In this document: piece by piece, positions 26,961 to 34,488 of the stretch
Layout: each line of letters begins with the position of its first letter
Position numbering within the stretch: the stretch's first letter is position 1
Origin: Rhizobiales bacterium 65-79
GTDB taxonomy: Bacteria; Pseudomonadota; Alphaproteobacteria; Rhizobiales; Rhizobiaceae
Length of the DNA: 64,000 nucleotides
Assembly: GCA_001896885.1 (NCBI GenBank)
Contig: MKRJ01000026.1
Span: forward strand, 1 to 64,000
Direction: 5' to 3'
Made by a program: the position numbers and the translations under genes
Notes under the pieces: generated by a model
What the model was told of the DNA's origin: nothing
Databases searched by the model: none
Seen by the model: only the letters and a program-made list of their open reading frames with translations

Positions 26961-27407
26961 ATGTATGAGCACATACTGATCGCGACCGACGGTTCCGAAC
27001 TGGCGGCCAAGGGCGTGCGGCATGGCCTGGCGCTTGCAGGTCCGCTGGGCGCCAGGGTGACGGTTCTGAGCGTCAGCCAACCCTTGCAGCTTCTGGCGGC
27101 GAAAGAAGCCATCGCGGCGGGCGTCGAGGATCCCGTCGCCCGCTACGACCAGCAGATCGACGAAGACATGCAGGAGCGTTTCAGGTCGATCAGCCAGCAG
27201 GCGTCGGAACATGGCATTCCCATCGACCTTCTTCACGAAATAGACGAATCCCCCGCGCAAGCCATCGTCAGGACGGCCCGGCTGAAGGGCTGCGACCTGA
27301 TCGTCATGACATCCCACGGCCGGCAGGGGACGGCAAGGCTGCTGCTCGGCAGCCAGACCGCGGAAGTGCTGGCGCATACCACCCTTCCGGTCCTGGTGGT
27401 CCGCTGA
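26961..27407 (+). CDS. Single-domain universal stress protein
   Basis: A 148-residue classical UspA-like protein. It begins MYEHILIATDGSELAAKGV, with the Asp of the nucleotide site (ATDGS), and ends with IVMTSHGRQGTARLLLGSQT, the G-2x-G-9x-G(S/T) ATP-binding pattern. That predicts an ATP-binding Usp, unlike the UspA type that lacks the pattern. GGGAG lies 6 bases ahead of ATG 26961; the in-frame ATG at 26928 is less likely. It appears co-transcribed with the unknown gene at 26528. It is the only single-domain USP of the five here. Confidence 0.92.
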   Translation: MYEHILIATDGSELAAKGVRHGLALAGPLGARVTVLSVSQPLQLLAAKEAIAAGVEDPVARYDQQIDEDMQERFRSISQQASEHGIPIDLLHEIDESPAQAIVRTARLKGCDLIVMTSHGRQGTARLLLGSQTAEVLAHTTLPVLVVR

Positions 27408-27489
27408 TCACCGCGCCGACGCATCGTCAGCGTCGGGATCGATCCCGCACCTTCTTGGCCCGCCACGCTCCGCGACGGGCCCGTCATGC

Positions 27490-27894
27490 TTACTCCCTGG
27501 CAAGCGCGGCAACGATCGCTTCGACCGTGTGGCCCGTCAGGTCCTTCGCCAGTTCGCCGACGAGCCGCGAACGGACCTCGTGGTGATAGTGCCGGCGCAT
27601 TTCGCCTAGCGTGCGAGGATCGGCGATCACGTAAAGCGTGCCGATGCACCCTTCGAGCACCTGCCTGTTGAGATAACCGGCTGCCGCGGCGGCGAAATCA
27701 TCCTCATCGAGCCGCGAATCGTCCGGATTGGCCGGAGTGCTTCTGTGGCGCATTCCAGATCCCTGGTTGACGGCCGCGATTTCCGGAGGCTCCAGCGCGA
27801 CCAGCCTGATATTCGGCTCCATCCCCTTGTTGCGGAACAGGCGCAGCTTTTCGCCATCGGCGACGGCAATGGTCGCGTCATTCGGCAGGATCAT
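27490..27894 (-). CDS. Host-attachment family protein (baeRF-like)
   Basis: A 134-residue protein of the 'protein required for attachment to host cells' family (PF10116), related to bacterial release-factor-like domains. It opens TIAVADGEKLRLFRNKG, has HRSTPANPDDSRLDEDDFAA in the centre and ends with HHEVRSRLVGELAKDLTGH. Despite the name, the molecular role is not known. AGGAGA lies 6 bases before the ATG at 27894 and a full FixK-type box lies 56 bp upstream. It is convergent with the USP gene, with an 82-bp gap holding only an imperfect GC-rich hairpin. Confidence 0.82.
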   Translation of the reverse strand: MILPNDATIAVADGEKLRLFRNKGMEPNIRLVALEPPEIAAVNQGSGMRHRSTPANPDDSRLDEDDFAAAAAGYLNRQVLEGCIGTLYVIADPRTLGEMRRHYHHEVRSRLVGELAKDLTGHTVEAIVAALARE

Positions 27895-27949
27895 CGGACT
27901 TCTCCTTTTCACACGAGTCCGACCGTGCCCTGCCGCGCCGGCGCGGGCC

Positions 27950-27963
27950 TTGACCGGGGTCAA
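27950..27963. promoter_or_regulatory. FixK/FNR-type box upstream of host-attachment gene
   Basis: TTGACCGGGGTCAA is a full match, 56 bp before the minus-strand start at 27894. In the plus direction it also lies 56 bp before a 15-codon open frame at 28019 with a good ribosome site. Confidence 0.65.
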
Positions 27964-28062
27964 ACCAGCCACACCCCGCCCGGAGTTCGCCAGCGGCACC
28001 GATGATTGGTGAGGAGCCATGAACGCGTATCGGCTCACAGAGGCCTTTATGCGCGGCAAACT

Positions 28063-28449
28063 CTAGGCCGCAACCCGCGGCGGGCCGGCCGGGAATACGC
28101 CCGACATGGCGGTGAAGCCCTCGATGCGCTTGACCCTGTCGCACCAGCGTCGGATGGCGGGATAGTCCTGGCGCGAAATGCCGCCCTCCTCCGACAGCAT
28201 GACGTAGGTAAAACAACCGATATCGGCGACGGTCGGATGCGGCGCGGAGCAGACCCAGTCGCGTCCTTCCCGCTCGCGGAACCAGAGGTGTTCGTCGAGG
28301 ATGCGGAACAGCCAATGCGCACCCGCACGCGCGGCGTCGATATCGAAATCGTAGAACAGGCCGTCGTGCAGATGCGCCGCCGACGCCGTCGAGGTGATGC
28401 AGTCCGCAAAGGCCAACCATTGGCTGATTTGGCCGAGCGATTTCTTCAT
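28063..28449 (-). pseudogene. Glutathione S-transferase remnant, N-terminal domain missing
   Basis: The frame encodes only the C-terminal helical domain of a GST (SLGQISQWLAFADCITSTAS, HPTVADIGCFTYV and DYPAIRRWCDRVKRIEGF). The roughly 80-residue thioredoxin-like glutathione-binding domain that should precede it is absent. Upstream the sequence changes abruptly near 28450-28490 into a fragment of an ABC permease on the other strand. An ATG at 28449 could start a short protein, but it would not be a functional GST. I take it as a decayed, truncated copy. Confidence 0.7.
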
Positions 28450-28488
28450 CTTCTGTCGGGTGAAAGCCGCTCCGCGACCGGCGGCCGG

Positions 28489-28756
28489 GCGTACGCCACC
28501 GCTCGTCTTCGCCGCGGGCGGCGAACTGGTGGTGGAGAAGGCCGGCGTGCTCAATCTCGGCATCGAGGCATGATGCCGATGGGCGCGGCCTTGGCCTTCG
28601 GGGCCGCTCTCTCGGGCTATTCCATTCCCGTCTCGGTCCTGGCGGGCGCGCTCGCCAGCGCCGCCGCATCGCTCGTCTTCGGCGTGCTGGCGCTTACCTT
28701 CCGGGCGAACCAGTGCGCGGTGGGGTTGGCGCTGGCAATCTTCGGCGCGGGCGGCA
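28489..28756 (+). pseudogene. ABC-transporter permease fragment (nucleoside/sugar BMP-type) with frameshift
   Basis: The translation LVFAAGGELVVEKAGVLNLG followed by IE matches the signature start of BmpA-linked nucleoside/simple-sugar permeases, where it normally continues GMMLMGA. Here TGA at 28571-28573 stops that frame. Skipping back one base restores MMPMGAALAFGAALSGY and later FRANQCAVGLALAIFGAG. The homology ends near 28755, directly against the pseudoazurin stop codon. Both ends of the gene are missing and a one-base frameshift is present, so it is a clear remnant. It abuts the GST remnant. Confidence 0.75.
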
Positions 28757-28757
28757 T

Positions 28758-29204
28758 CTATTTCGAGATCTGTTCGAACAGCTTGGCGAACACCTGCTTT
28801 GCCTTGCCGGGCTGCTTGATGGCCTTTGCCTTCTCCAGATTGGAGGAAGGATCACCGACCACGATGAGGGCCACCATGCCCATAGCGTAATGCGGCCGGC
28901 ATTCGACGCCGTAGACGCCCTCTTTCGTCAGCGTCACCGTCACGTCCTTGTTCATCTCTCCCTTGAAGGGCTCGGCTCCGTCCGGGATCATGTCGGGAAT
29001 GGAAACGACGTCGTGGCCCTTGTCCTTGGCAACGAAATGCACGGTGTCTCCGGGCTTGACGCGAAGGAAATCCGGGTCGAACTGAAACATCCCCTTCGGG
29101 CTCATGTTGAGCATATTGACCGTAAATTCCGCTGCATGGACGGCCGGTGCCGTTGCCATGACAATTGCCGCTCCGACCCATAGTGCGCGTGCGATTTTCA
29201 TCAT
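28758..29204 (-). CDS. paz: Pseudoazurin (periplasmic blue copper protein)
   Basis: A 148-residue type-1 copper protein with a signal peptide cut after about residue 25 (APAVHA-AEF). Copper ligands are His64 (KGHDVVS), Cys102, His105 and Met110 (VECRPHYAMGM), all present. Pseudoazurin gives electrons to copper nitrite reductase or N2O reductase in alphaproteobacteria. With nosZ six genes away and no nitrite reductase in view, NosZ is the likely partner here. A near-match to the FixK pattern (TTGT-N6-TCAA) lies 86 bp upstream. Transcribed in the nos direction, 121 bp downstream of the diflavin reductase gene. Confidence 0.92.
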   Translation of the reverse strand: MMKIARALWVGAAIVMATAPAVHAAEFTVNMLNMSPKGMFQFDPDFLRVKPGDTVHFVAKDKGHDVVSIPDMIPDGAEPFKGEMNKDVTVTLTKEGVYGVECRPHYAMGMVALIVVGDPSSNLEKAKAIKQPGKAKQVFAKLFEQISK

Positions 29205-29289
29205 AATTCCCTAAGTTTCCGGTTTGGACCTTACACGACGAACTATTTCATCGGTGAGCAGCACCGTACTACTCCGGGTCCGAGCCTCT

Positions 29290-29303
29290 TTGTTCCATGT
29301 CAA
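29290..29303. promoter_or_regulatory. Near-match FixK box upstream of pseudoazurin
   Basis: TTGTTCCATGTCAA departs from the consensus at one base (TTGT instead of TTGA/TTGC). It lies 86 bp before the pseudoazurin start. It is listed because of position, with low confidence. Confidence 0.3.
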
Positions 29304-29325
29304 ACCGCACCGTGATTCCCATCGA

Positions 29326-31125
29326 TCAATAGGCGTCGCGCAGGTAGCGGTCGCCTCGGCGCAGATCGTCCACCCACGCCTGTGCGCCGGCCTCGTCGAG
29401 ACCGCCCTGGTCCGCGGCTATCCGGTGCAGCATGGAGTCCACGTCGCGCGCCATGGCCCTCGCCCCACAGACATAAAGCGAGGCGCCGTCCTGCAGCCAG
29501 CCAAAGAGCTCGCGGCGCGCCTCCCACATGCGGTGCTGGACGTAGATCTTTTCCGCCTGGTCGCGCGAAAACGCCAGGTCCAGCCGCGTCAACACGCCTC
29601 CCTTTCGCAGCGCATCCCATTCGGACTCGTAGAGGAAATCAGTCGCGCGGTTGCGGCTTCCGTAGAAAAGCCAGTTCCTTCCCGTGGCATCGAGGGCATC
29701 CCGCTCCTGCAGGAAGGCGCGGAACGGAGCGACGCCGGTGCCGGGTCCGACCATGACGATGTCGCGCGCCGGGTCGGACGGCAACCGGAAATGGGGATTG
29801 GGATTAAGATAGGCGCGCAGCCTGTCCCCGGTCCGGCAGCGCTCCGCCACATACATGGAGGCGACGCCCTTGTGCAGGCGCCCGAACGCATCATACGCGA
29901 TCGCGGCGACCAGCAGATCGATCTGCCCCGGTGTTGCCTTGCGGCTCGATGCGATCGAATAGAGCCTCGGCTGCAGGCGCCTGAACAGGCTCGTGAGCTG
30001 CTCGGCGCTCAACCTGACCGGTGCTGACGCCATGAGGTCGATCAGTTGCCGCCCGCCTTCAAGATATTCCGCGGCGAGAGCCTCGCTCGCGGCGATCTTC
30101 GCGATCGCCGGATCGGAGGTGAAGGCGGCATAGGCCTTGATCTGGGAAAGGGTCAGCGAGGTGATGTCGTAATGGGTCCGCATCGAATCGCGCAGCGCCA
30201 CGTTCGACGACAGTCCCGCAACGGAAAGAATCTCGGCAATGAGGCCGGGATCGTTTTCAGGAAACAGGCCGATCGAATCGCCGGGCTCATAGGGGACATC
30301 GAAATCGGAAGGAGATAGCGAGAGGTGGTAGGTTGAAGTCGTCGAGCCGGCGCCGTTCAAATTGCTCTTTTCGGCGATGACGGCGTCGAAAGGATGCGTG
30401 CGGCCGGCGGAAGCGGGTTCGGTGCCCATATCGACAAGGACCGGCGTCTCCGAGGAACCCAGCCTCGTCAGTTGCGCTCCGATCCATTCGCCGGCCTGGC
30501 TCTCGTAATCCGCATCGCATTCGCTGCGCTCGGCCATCCGCGTTCCGCCAAGCTCGGCGAGACGGATGTCGATTGCGCGTCCGAGGCGGCAGAAATTCTC
30601 GAAATTGGCGTAGGCCCGATCTCCGAGCGCAAGAACCGCATACCGGACGCCGTCGAATCTCGGCGCGTCGGAGGCCATCAGGGAACGGTAGAAATCGACG
30701 GTGCGCGGCGGCGGTTCTCCTTCCCCCCAGGTGCTGGCGATCACCATCAAATCCGGCGTCTTCACCGCTTCCTTGACGGTGATTGCCGCCATGTCGGCGA
30801 CGCGCACCTTGAGTCCCAGCCGCTGGGCGGCGGCCCCCGCGGCGACGGCGAGCTCGCGGCTGTTGCCGGTCTCGCTCGCATAGAGGATGAGGAGCGGACG
30901 GTCGGTCGGCGGCGCCTTGGCCACGGCCTGCCGCGCCGGACCGGTCCTGGCGGCGGCCCTGCGGGCTCCCAGGATTGCAATGCTCAGGATTGCCCCGATG
31001 ATCACTGCCGCGAGACCCAGCGCGGCGGCGAAGCAGAGCAGCAGGAATATCCCGAAATCGGACGAGGCTGCGCTCCTTAACGAAGTCGCCAGGGTCCTGG
31101 CATTTTCGATATGTGCCCAATTCAT
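29326..31125 (-). CDS. Membrane-anchored diflavin reductase (sulfite-reductase-flavoprotein-like)
   Basis: A protein of about 599 residues. A membrane anchor lies near residues 25-50 (IFLLLCFAAALGLAAVIIGA), then a flavodoxin-type FMN domain (ASETGNSRELA, STWGEGEPP), an FAD-binding domain (RLYSIASSRK) and an NADPH-binding part (GPGTGVAPFRAFLQER), ending in Tyr as in CysJ and P450 reductases. It should take electrons from NADPH through FAD and FMN to an unknown acceptor. No hemoprotein partner like CysI is adjacent. It lies 61 bp after nosX in the nos unit. It may feed electrons to membrane or flavin partners of NosR/NosX. Start set at the ATG at 31125; TTG at 31176 is less likely. Confidence 0.83.
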   Translation of the reverse strand: MNWAHIENARTLATSLRSAASSDFGIFLLLCFAAALGLAAVIIGAILSIAILGARRAAARTGPARQAVAKAPPTDRPLLILYASETGNSRELAVAAGAAAQRLGLKVRVADMAAITVKEAVKTPDLMVIASTWGEGEPPPRTVDFYRSLMASDAPRFDGVRYAVLALGDRAYANFENFCRLGRAIDIRLAELGGTRMAERSECDADYESQAGEWIGAQLTRLGSSETPVLVDMGTEPASAGRTHPFDAVIAEKSNLNGAGSTTSTYHLSLSPSDFDVPYEPGDSIGLFPENDPGLIAEILSVAGLSSNVALRDSMRTHYDITSLTLSQIKAYAAFTSDPAIAKIAASEALAAEYLEGGRQLIDLMASAPVRLSAEQLTSLFRRLQPRLYSIASSRKATPGQIDLLVAAIAYDAFGRLHKGVASMYVAERCRTGDRLRAYLNPNPHFRLPSDPARDIVMVGPGTGVAPFRAFLQERDALDATGRNWLFYGSRNRATDFLYESEWDALRKGGVLTRLDLAFSRDQAEKIYVQHRMWEARRELFGWLQDGASLYVCGARAMARDVDSMLHRIAADQGGLDEAGAQAWVDDLRRGDRYLRDAY

Positions 31126-31186
31126 GAAGATCAACCATGATAGGAAGATGCGGCTTCCCGGGTGCTGTCCCCGCAAGCCGACCGGT

Positions 31187-32203
31187 TCACGCGACGTTCA
31201 ACGTCTCGTGGCTGCCGTCCGGCATGGCCAGGTACACGTTCAATCGCAGCCGGCGCGCGATCGGGGCGATCGCCTCGGCGGGCATCAGGGAAAACGCGGT
31301 AGAGAGCGCGTCGGCCGTCGTGGCGCTGTCTGCCACCACCGAGACGGAGCGATAGCGCGAGCTTGTCGCGCCGGTCGCGGGATCGAAGATGTGGTTGAAG
31401 CGTCCGGCCGGGTCGAGAGTCGTCCCGTAGCCTCCGGAAGTGGAGACGGCATGGTCTTCGAGGGGGATCCTGCGCATGACATGGCCGGGAGCGCGGGGAT
31501 CCTCGAGGCCGACGATCCACGGCCCACCCGACGGTCGCCCGTCCATCGCCCGGATCTCGCCCATGTCGACGAGGGTCTGGCCGATGCCTGCACGGCGCAA
31601 CAAATCCACCACGCGGTCCGTCAGATAGCCTTGGGCGATTCCGTTCAGCGTAATGGCCGCGCCGTGCCGCGCAAGGCGCACCTCCTGCGCGGCAAGCACG
31701 ATCGAGCCATATCCCACCCGCGTCAATGTCGCGGCGATCGCCTGCCGGCCTGGCCCGGCGGGATCGGCGTCGGGCCGGGAAAAGTGCCCGGCATAGAGAT
31801 CCCATAGCGGCTGCACCGTCACGTCGAAGGCGCCGCCCGTCATTTCGCTGAAACCGACGCTCCGTCCGAGCAATTCGACCAGTTCCAGCGGTGGGCCGTC
31901 GATGCTTCCATCGCGATTGAGCCGGCTCAGGGCGGAGTCCGGATCGTACAGGCTGAAGATACGCTCGAGGCGGGCCACCTCCTTCAGCGACCTGTCGATC
32001 AGGTCCTGCGCGGCCGCCGCATCGGGATGGTGCAACTGGATCATGGCGTCGGCGCCGAGCGCAACCCCGCGCCAGACATGCAGGTTCTCCTGCGGCATGG
32101 CGGCCGTATCCCCGCCCCCAGGAATGCCGGAGAGAAGCAGCATGCCCGGCATCGCGCCGAGGATCCTGAGAAAACGCCGGCGGCCCCGGTCTGGGCTAGT
32201 CAT
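31187..32203 (-). CDS. nosX: NosX, ApbE-like FAD:protein FMN transferase
   Basis: A 338-residue periplasmic flavin transferase. It starts with a twin-arginine signal (RRRFLRILG). Its core has the ApbE family patterns GGAFDVTVQPLW, GAAITLNGIAQGYLTD, and SGGYGTTLD with the later HIFDPATG. It attaches FMN to Thr in NosR (see NosR Thr166). The start at 32203 has GGAG 8 bases ahead and overlaps the nosL end by 8 bp. It is the last canonical gene of nosRZDFYLX, and the diflavin reductase follows. Confidence 0.92.
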   Translation of the reverse strand: MTSPDRGRRRFLRILGAMPGMLLLSGIPGGGDTAAMPQENLHVWRGVALGADAMIQLHHPDAAAAQDLIDRSLKEVARLERIFSLYDPDSALSRLNRDGSIDGPPLELVELLGRSVGFSEMTGGAFDVTVQPLWDLYAGHFSRPDADPAGPGRQAIAATLTRVGYGSIVLAAQEVRLARHGAAITLNGIAQGYLTDRVVDLLRRAGIGQTLVDMGEIRAMDGRPSGGPWIVGLEDPRAPGHVMRRIPLEDHAVSTSGGYGTTLDPAGRFNHIFDPATGATSSRYRSVSVVADSATTADALSTAFSLMPAEAIAPIARRLRLNVYLAMPDGSHETLNVA

Positions 32204-32741
32204 GGCTGCTACTCCTGGATTGGGAGCCGTCCGGCGCATATCCGGGCAGCACGTAATCGGCGGGCACGGCATCGAACCGCACCACGCGTCCCCCATGTTC
32301 GCCCACGAAGCCGCGGGCCGCCGCCTCGGCGCCGAACGGTATGGCCTCTTCCTCGTTCATGCCGCCGCGCCTGTCGCTCCCGATCACGAAATAGGCGCCG
32401 CGCGCCTCGATCCACGTGCCGGGCTCGGGGTGGTCCCAGTTGCGCGCCTTGCCCATGTCGTTGACGTAGATGGCGCGGATAGGAAGGCGCGGCACCGAGA
32501 CCATGGTGAAGGCGAACATGTCGTGGACCGACGAGAACCAGTAGGGAGCGTCCCGCCCGTCGACGAAGACCTGTGCCTTCGGCCCGGAATGCTCCTGGAG
32601 AGACATGCCGCAGAATTCCGCGACGCTGTCCTCCGTCGGCTCCTGCGGGCCGGGAACGGGCCCCGCTTCATGGCAGGCGCCAAGCGCGAGAAGCGCCAGC
32701 CCGAACGCCGCGCGGGCCAAAAGGCCTTGCCGGCGCTTCAT
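32196..32741 (-). CDS. nosL: NosL, copper-chaperone lipoprotein
   Basis: A 181-residue lipoprotein. The lipobox LALGAC places the mature Cys at about residue 23. The copper-binding stretch AEFCGM (Cys44) is conserved in NosL, which supplies Cu(I) for the CuZ cluster of N2O reductase. It is coupled by overlap to nosY upstream (ATGA) and nosX downstream. The later part (PYWFSSVHDMFAFTM, YFVIGSDRRGGMNEEEAIPF) matches the NosL fold. The tail is Ser-rich. Confidence 0.92.
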   Translation of the reverse strand: MKRRQGLLARAAFGLALLALGACHEAGPVPGPQEPTEDSVAEFCGMSLQEHSGPKAQVFVDGRDAPYWFSSVHDMFAFTMVSVPRLPIRAIYVNDMGKARNWDHPEPGTWIEARGAYFVIGSDRRGGMNEEEAIPFGAEAAARGFVGEHGGRVVRFDAVPADYVLPGYAPDGSQSRSSSHD

Positions 32742-33571
32742 ACCTGCCTCCGCGAAAAGGCGACGCTCGCGAACAGCAGCGGCACGCAGATCCATGCCAG
32801 CAGTGCTCCTGCCAGCGCGGCCGGACTCAGCGTCACGTCGCGGGCGATGCCGGCCATGCCGCTCAGCCGGCCGATATCCGGCAGACCGGCCAGATTGAGC
32901 ATACGGTATATGTCGGCGGGATTGGCGAGCAGCAGGAGGTTGAACAGGCCGACCGTGACCATCCTGCCGTCGTCGACGACGAGCAAGCCGAGGAGCGCGA
33001 TGTCGTAGAGGATAACGAAGAACAGCCAGATGCCTATCGCCGCGCCGGCCGCGGCGCGCTGGCTTTGCGCCACCACGCTGACGCAATATCCCAGTGCCAG
33101 GAAGGCGGCGGCCAGCATGACGCTTGTGCCGAGCAGGTTAAGGAAGGCGAGACGGGACGCGCTCTCTTGCGGTGCTGCGGTCAATCCCATCGCAAGCGCG
33201 GCGAGCCCGTACCCGATGATGATCGCGATCGTGAGGATACCGACATGGCCGAGGAACTTTCCTGCGATGATTTGCCAGCGTCGCACCGGGTAGGACAGGA
33301 GCAGCAGCATCGTGCCGCGATCGAATTCGCCGGCGATCGCATCGTGGGCGATGATCAGGGCGATCAGCGGGATGAGAAAGGTGGTGAGGCTGGACAGGCT
33401 CACCACCGCCACCGACAAGCGCGACGCGCCGAGCTCGCCGACCGGAGCGCTGCCGATCAGCGAAAGCGTGAGCGCCAAGGCCGCCAGCAACAGCGTGCTC
33501 GCGACGACGCGACGGTTGCGGAATCCGTCGCGCATCTCGCGCACGGCGATGATCCAGACGGAGCGGATCAT
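32738..33571 (-). CDS. nosY: NosY, ABC permease for NosZ maturation
   Basis: A 277-residue inner-membrane protein with about six membrane segments. It works with NosF and NosD as the ABC complex needed for assembly of the NosZ copper-sulfide site. Conserved pieces visible: REMRDGFRNRRVV near the start, AHDAIAGEFDRGTMLLLLSY and SYPVRRWQIIAGKFLGH. The ends overlap nosF and nosL by four bases (ATGA type). Confidence 0.93.
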   Translation of the reverse strand: MIRSVWIIAVREMRDGFRNRRVVASTLLLAALALTLSLIGSAPVGELGASRLSVAVVSLSSLTTFLIPLIALIIAHDAIAGEFDRGTMLLLLSYPVRRWQIIAGKFLGHVGILTIAIIIGYGLAALAMGLTAAPQESASRLAFLNLLGTSVMLAAAFLALGYCVSVVAQSQRAAAGAAIGIWLFFVILYDIALLGLLVVDDGRMVTVGLFNLLLLANPADIYRMLNLAGLPDIGRLSGMAGIARDVTLSPAALAGALLAWICVPLLFASVAFSRRQV

Positions 33572-34488
33572 CGCGCCTCCTCGCGGCGCAGGATGCCGGC
33601 ATAGATGTCCTCGAGCGTGGCTGGAATGACCTCCACGTCAGCGAGCGCGGACGGTTCGGCGAGCAGGCGGCGCAGGATAGGCAGCTTCTCGCTTTCCCGG
33701 CAGCGGATTTCGGTGACGCCGTCACCGCGCCTTTCGTGGCTTGCAGCGCATACAAGCGCGGCGTCGGGCAGCTCGCAGCCTTCCGGAAGCCGGACCTGGA
33801 TACGCGCCAGCGCCGCCGATGCCTGCCGCAATCCGACCATGGTGCCGTCCGCCACCTTCCGGCCCCGGATGAGAGCCACCACCCGGTCCACCTCCGGCTC
33901 GATCTCGGCGAGCGCGTGGGACGACAGGAGCACGGTCGCGCCGTTGCGCGCCAGTTCGCCGATGATCCCGTAGACCTCCTTGCGGAGCGAGGGATCGAGG
34001 CCGGAGGTCGGCTCGTCGAGCAGCAGCAGGCGCGGATGGCCGATCAGCGCCTGCGCCAGACCGAGGCGCTGGCGCATCCCCTTGGAATAGGTGCCGACCC
34101 GCCGCCTCGCCGCCTGCGCCAGGCCTACCCGCTCGAACAGCCCTGCATTCTTCGAGACCGGCTGGCGCTTGAGCCGCGCGTAGAAATCGAGCACTTCGAC
34201 GCCGGTCATCCCATCCGGAAAGACGATGCTCTCCGGCAGGAAGCCGATCGCCCGGCGCGCCTCGATGAAGCCGGCGCCGGTCGCTTCGGCCCCCAGCACG
34301 ACCACCTTGCCTCCGGTCGGGCGGATGAGGCCGAGCATCAGCTTTATCAGCGTGCTCTTGCCCGCTCCGTTATGGCCGATCAGCGCCACGCGCTGCGCGC
34401 GGGGAACGGCAAGCGACACCTCGTCCAGCGCCCGCACGTCGCGATATTGCTTGCTGACGCGATCGAGGCTTATGACATTCTCATCCAT
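33568..34488 (-). CDS. nosF: NosF, ABC ATP-binding protein for NosZ maturation
   Basis: A 306-residue ATPase with Walker A GHNGAGKST, the signature YSKGMRQRLGLAQAL (SKGMRQR in place of LSGGQ), Walker B LLLLDEP and the switch His in SSHALAEIE. Together with NosY it should energise the periplasmic NosD for sulfur or copper delivery to NosZ. It overlaps both nosD (8 bp) and nosY (4 bp). Confidence 0.94.
   Translation of the reverse strand: MDENVISLDRVSKQYRDVRALDEVSLAVPRAQRVALIGHNGAGKSTLIKLMLGLIRPTGGKVVVLGAEATGAGFIEARRAIGFLPESIVFPDGMTGVEVLDFYARLKRQPVSKNAGLFERVGLAQAARRRVGTYSKGMRQRLGLAQALIGHPRLLLLDEPTSGLDPSLRKEVYGIIGELARNGATVLLSSHALAEIEPEVDRVVALIRGRKVADGTMVGLRQASAALARIQVRLPEGCELPDAALVCAASHERRGDGVTEIRCRESEKLPILRRLLAEPSALADVEVIPATLEDIYAGILRREEAR

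Noticed and set aside
27430..27475. Terminator between the USP and the host-attachment gene
   Set aside because: The GC-rich hairpin has mismatches and no T-run on either side.
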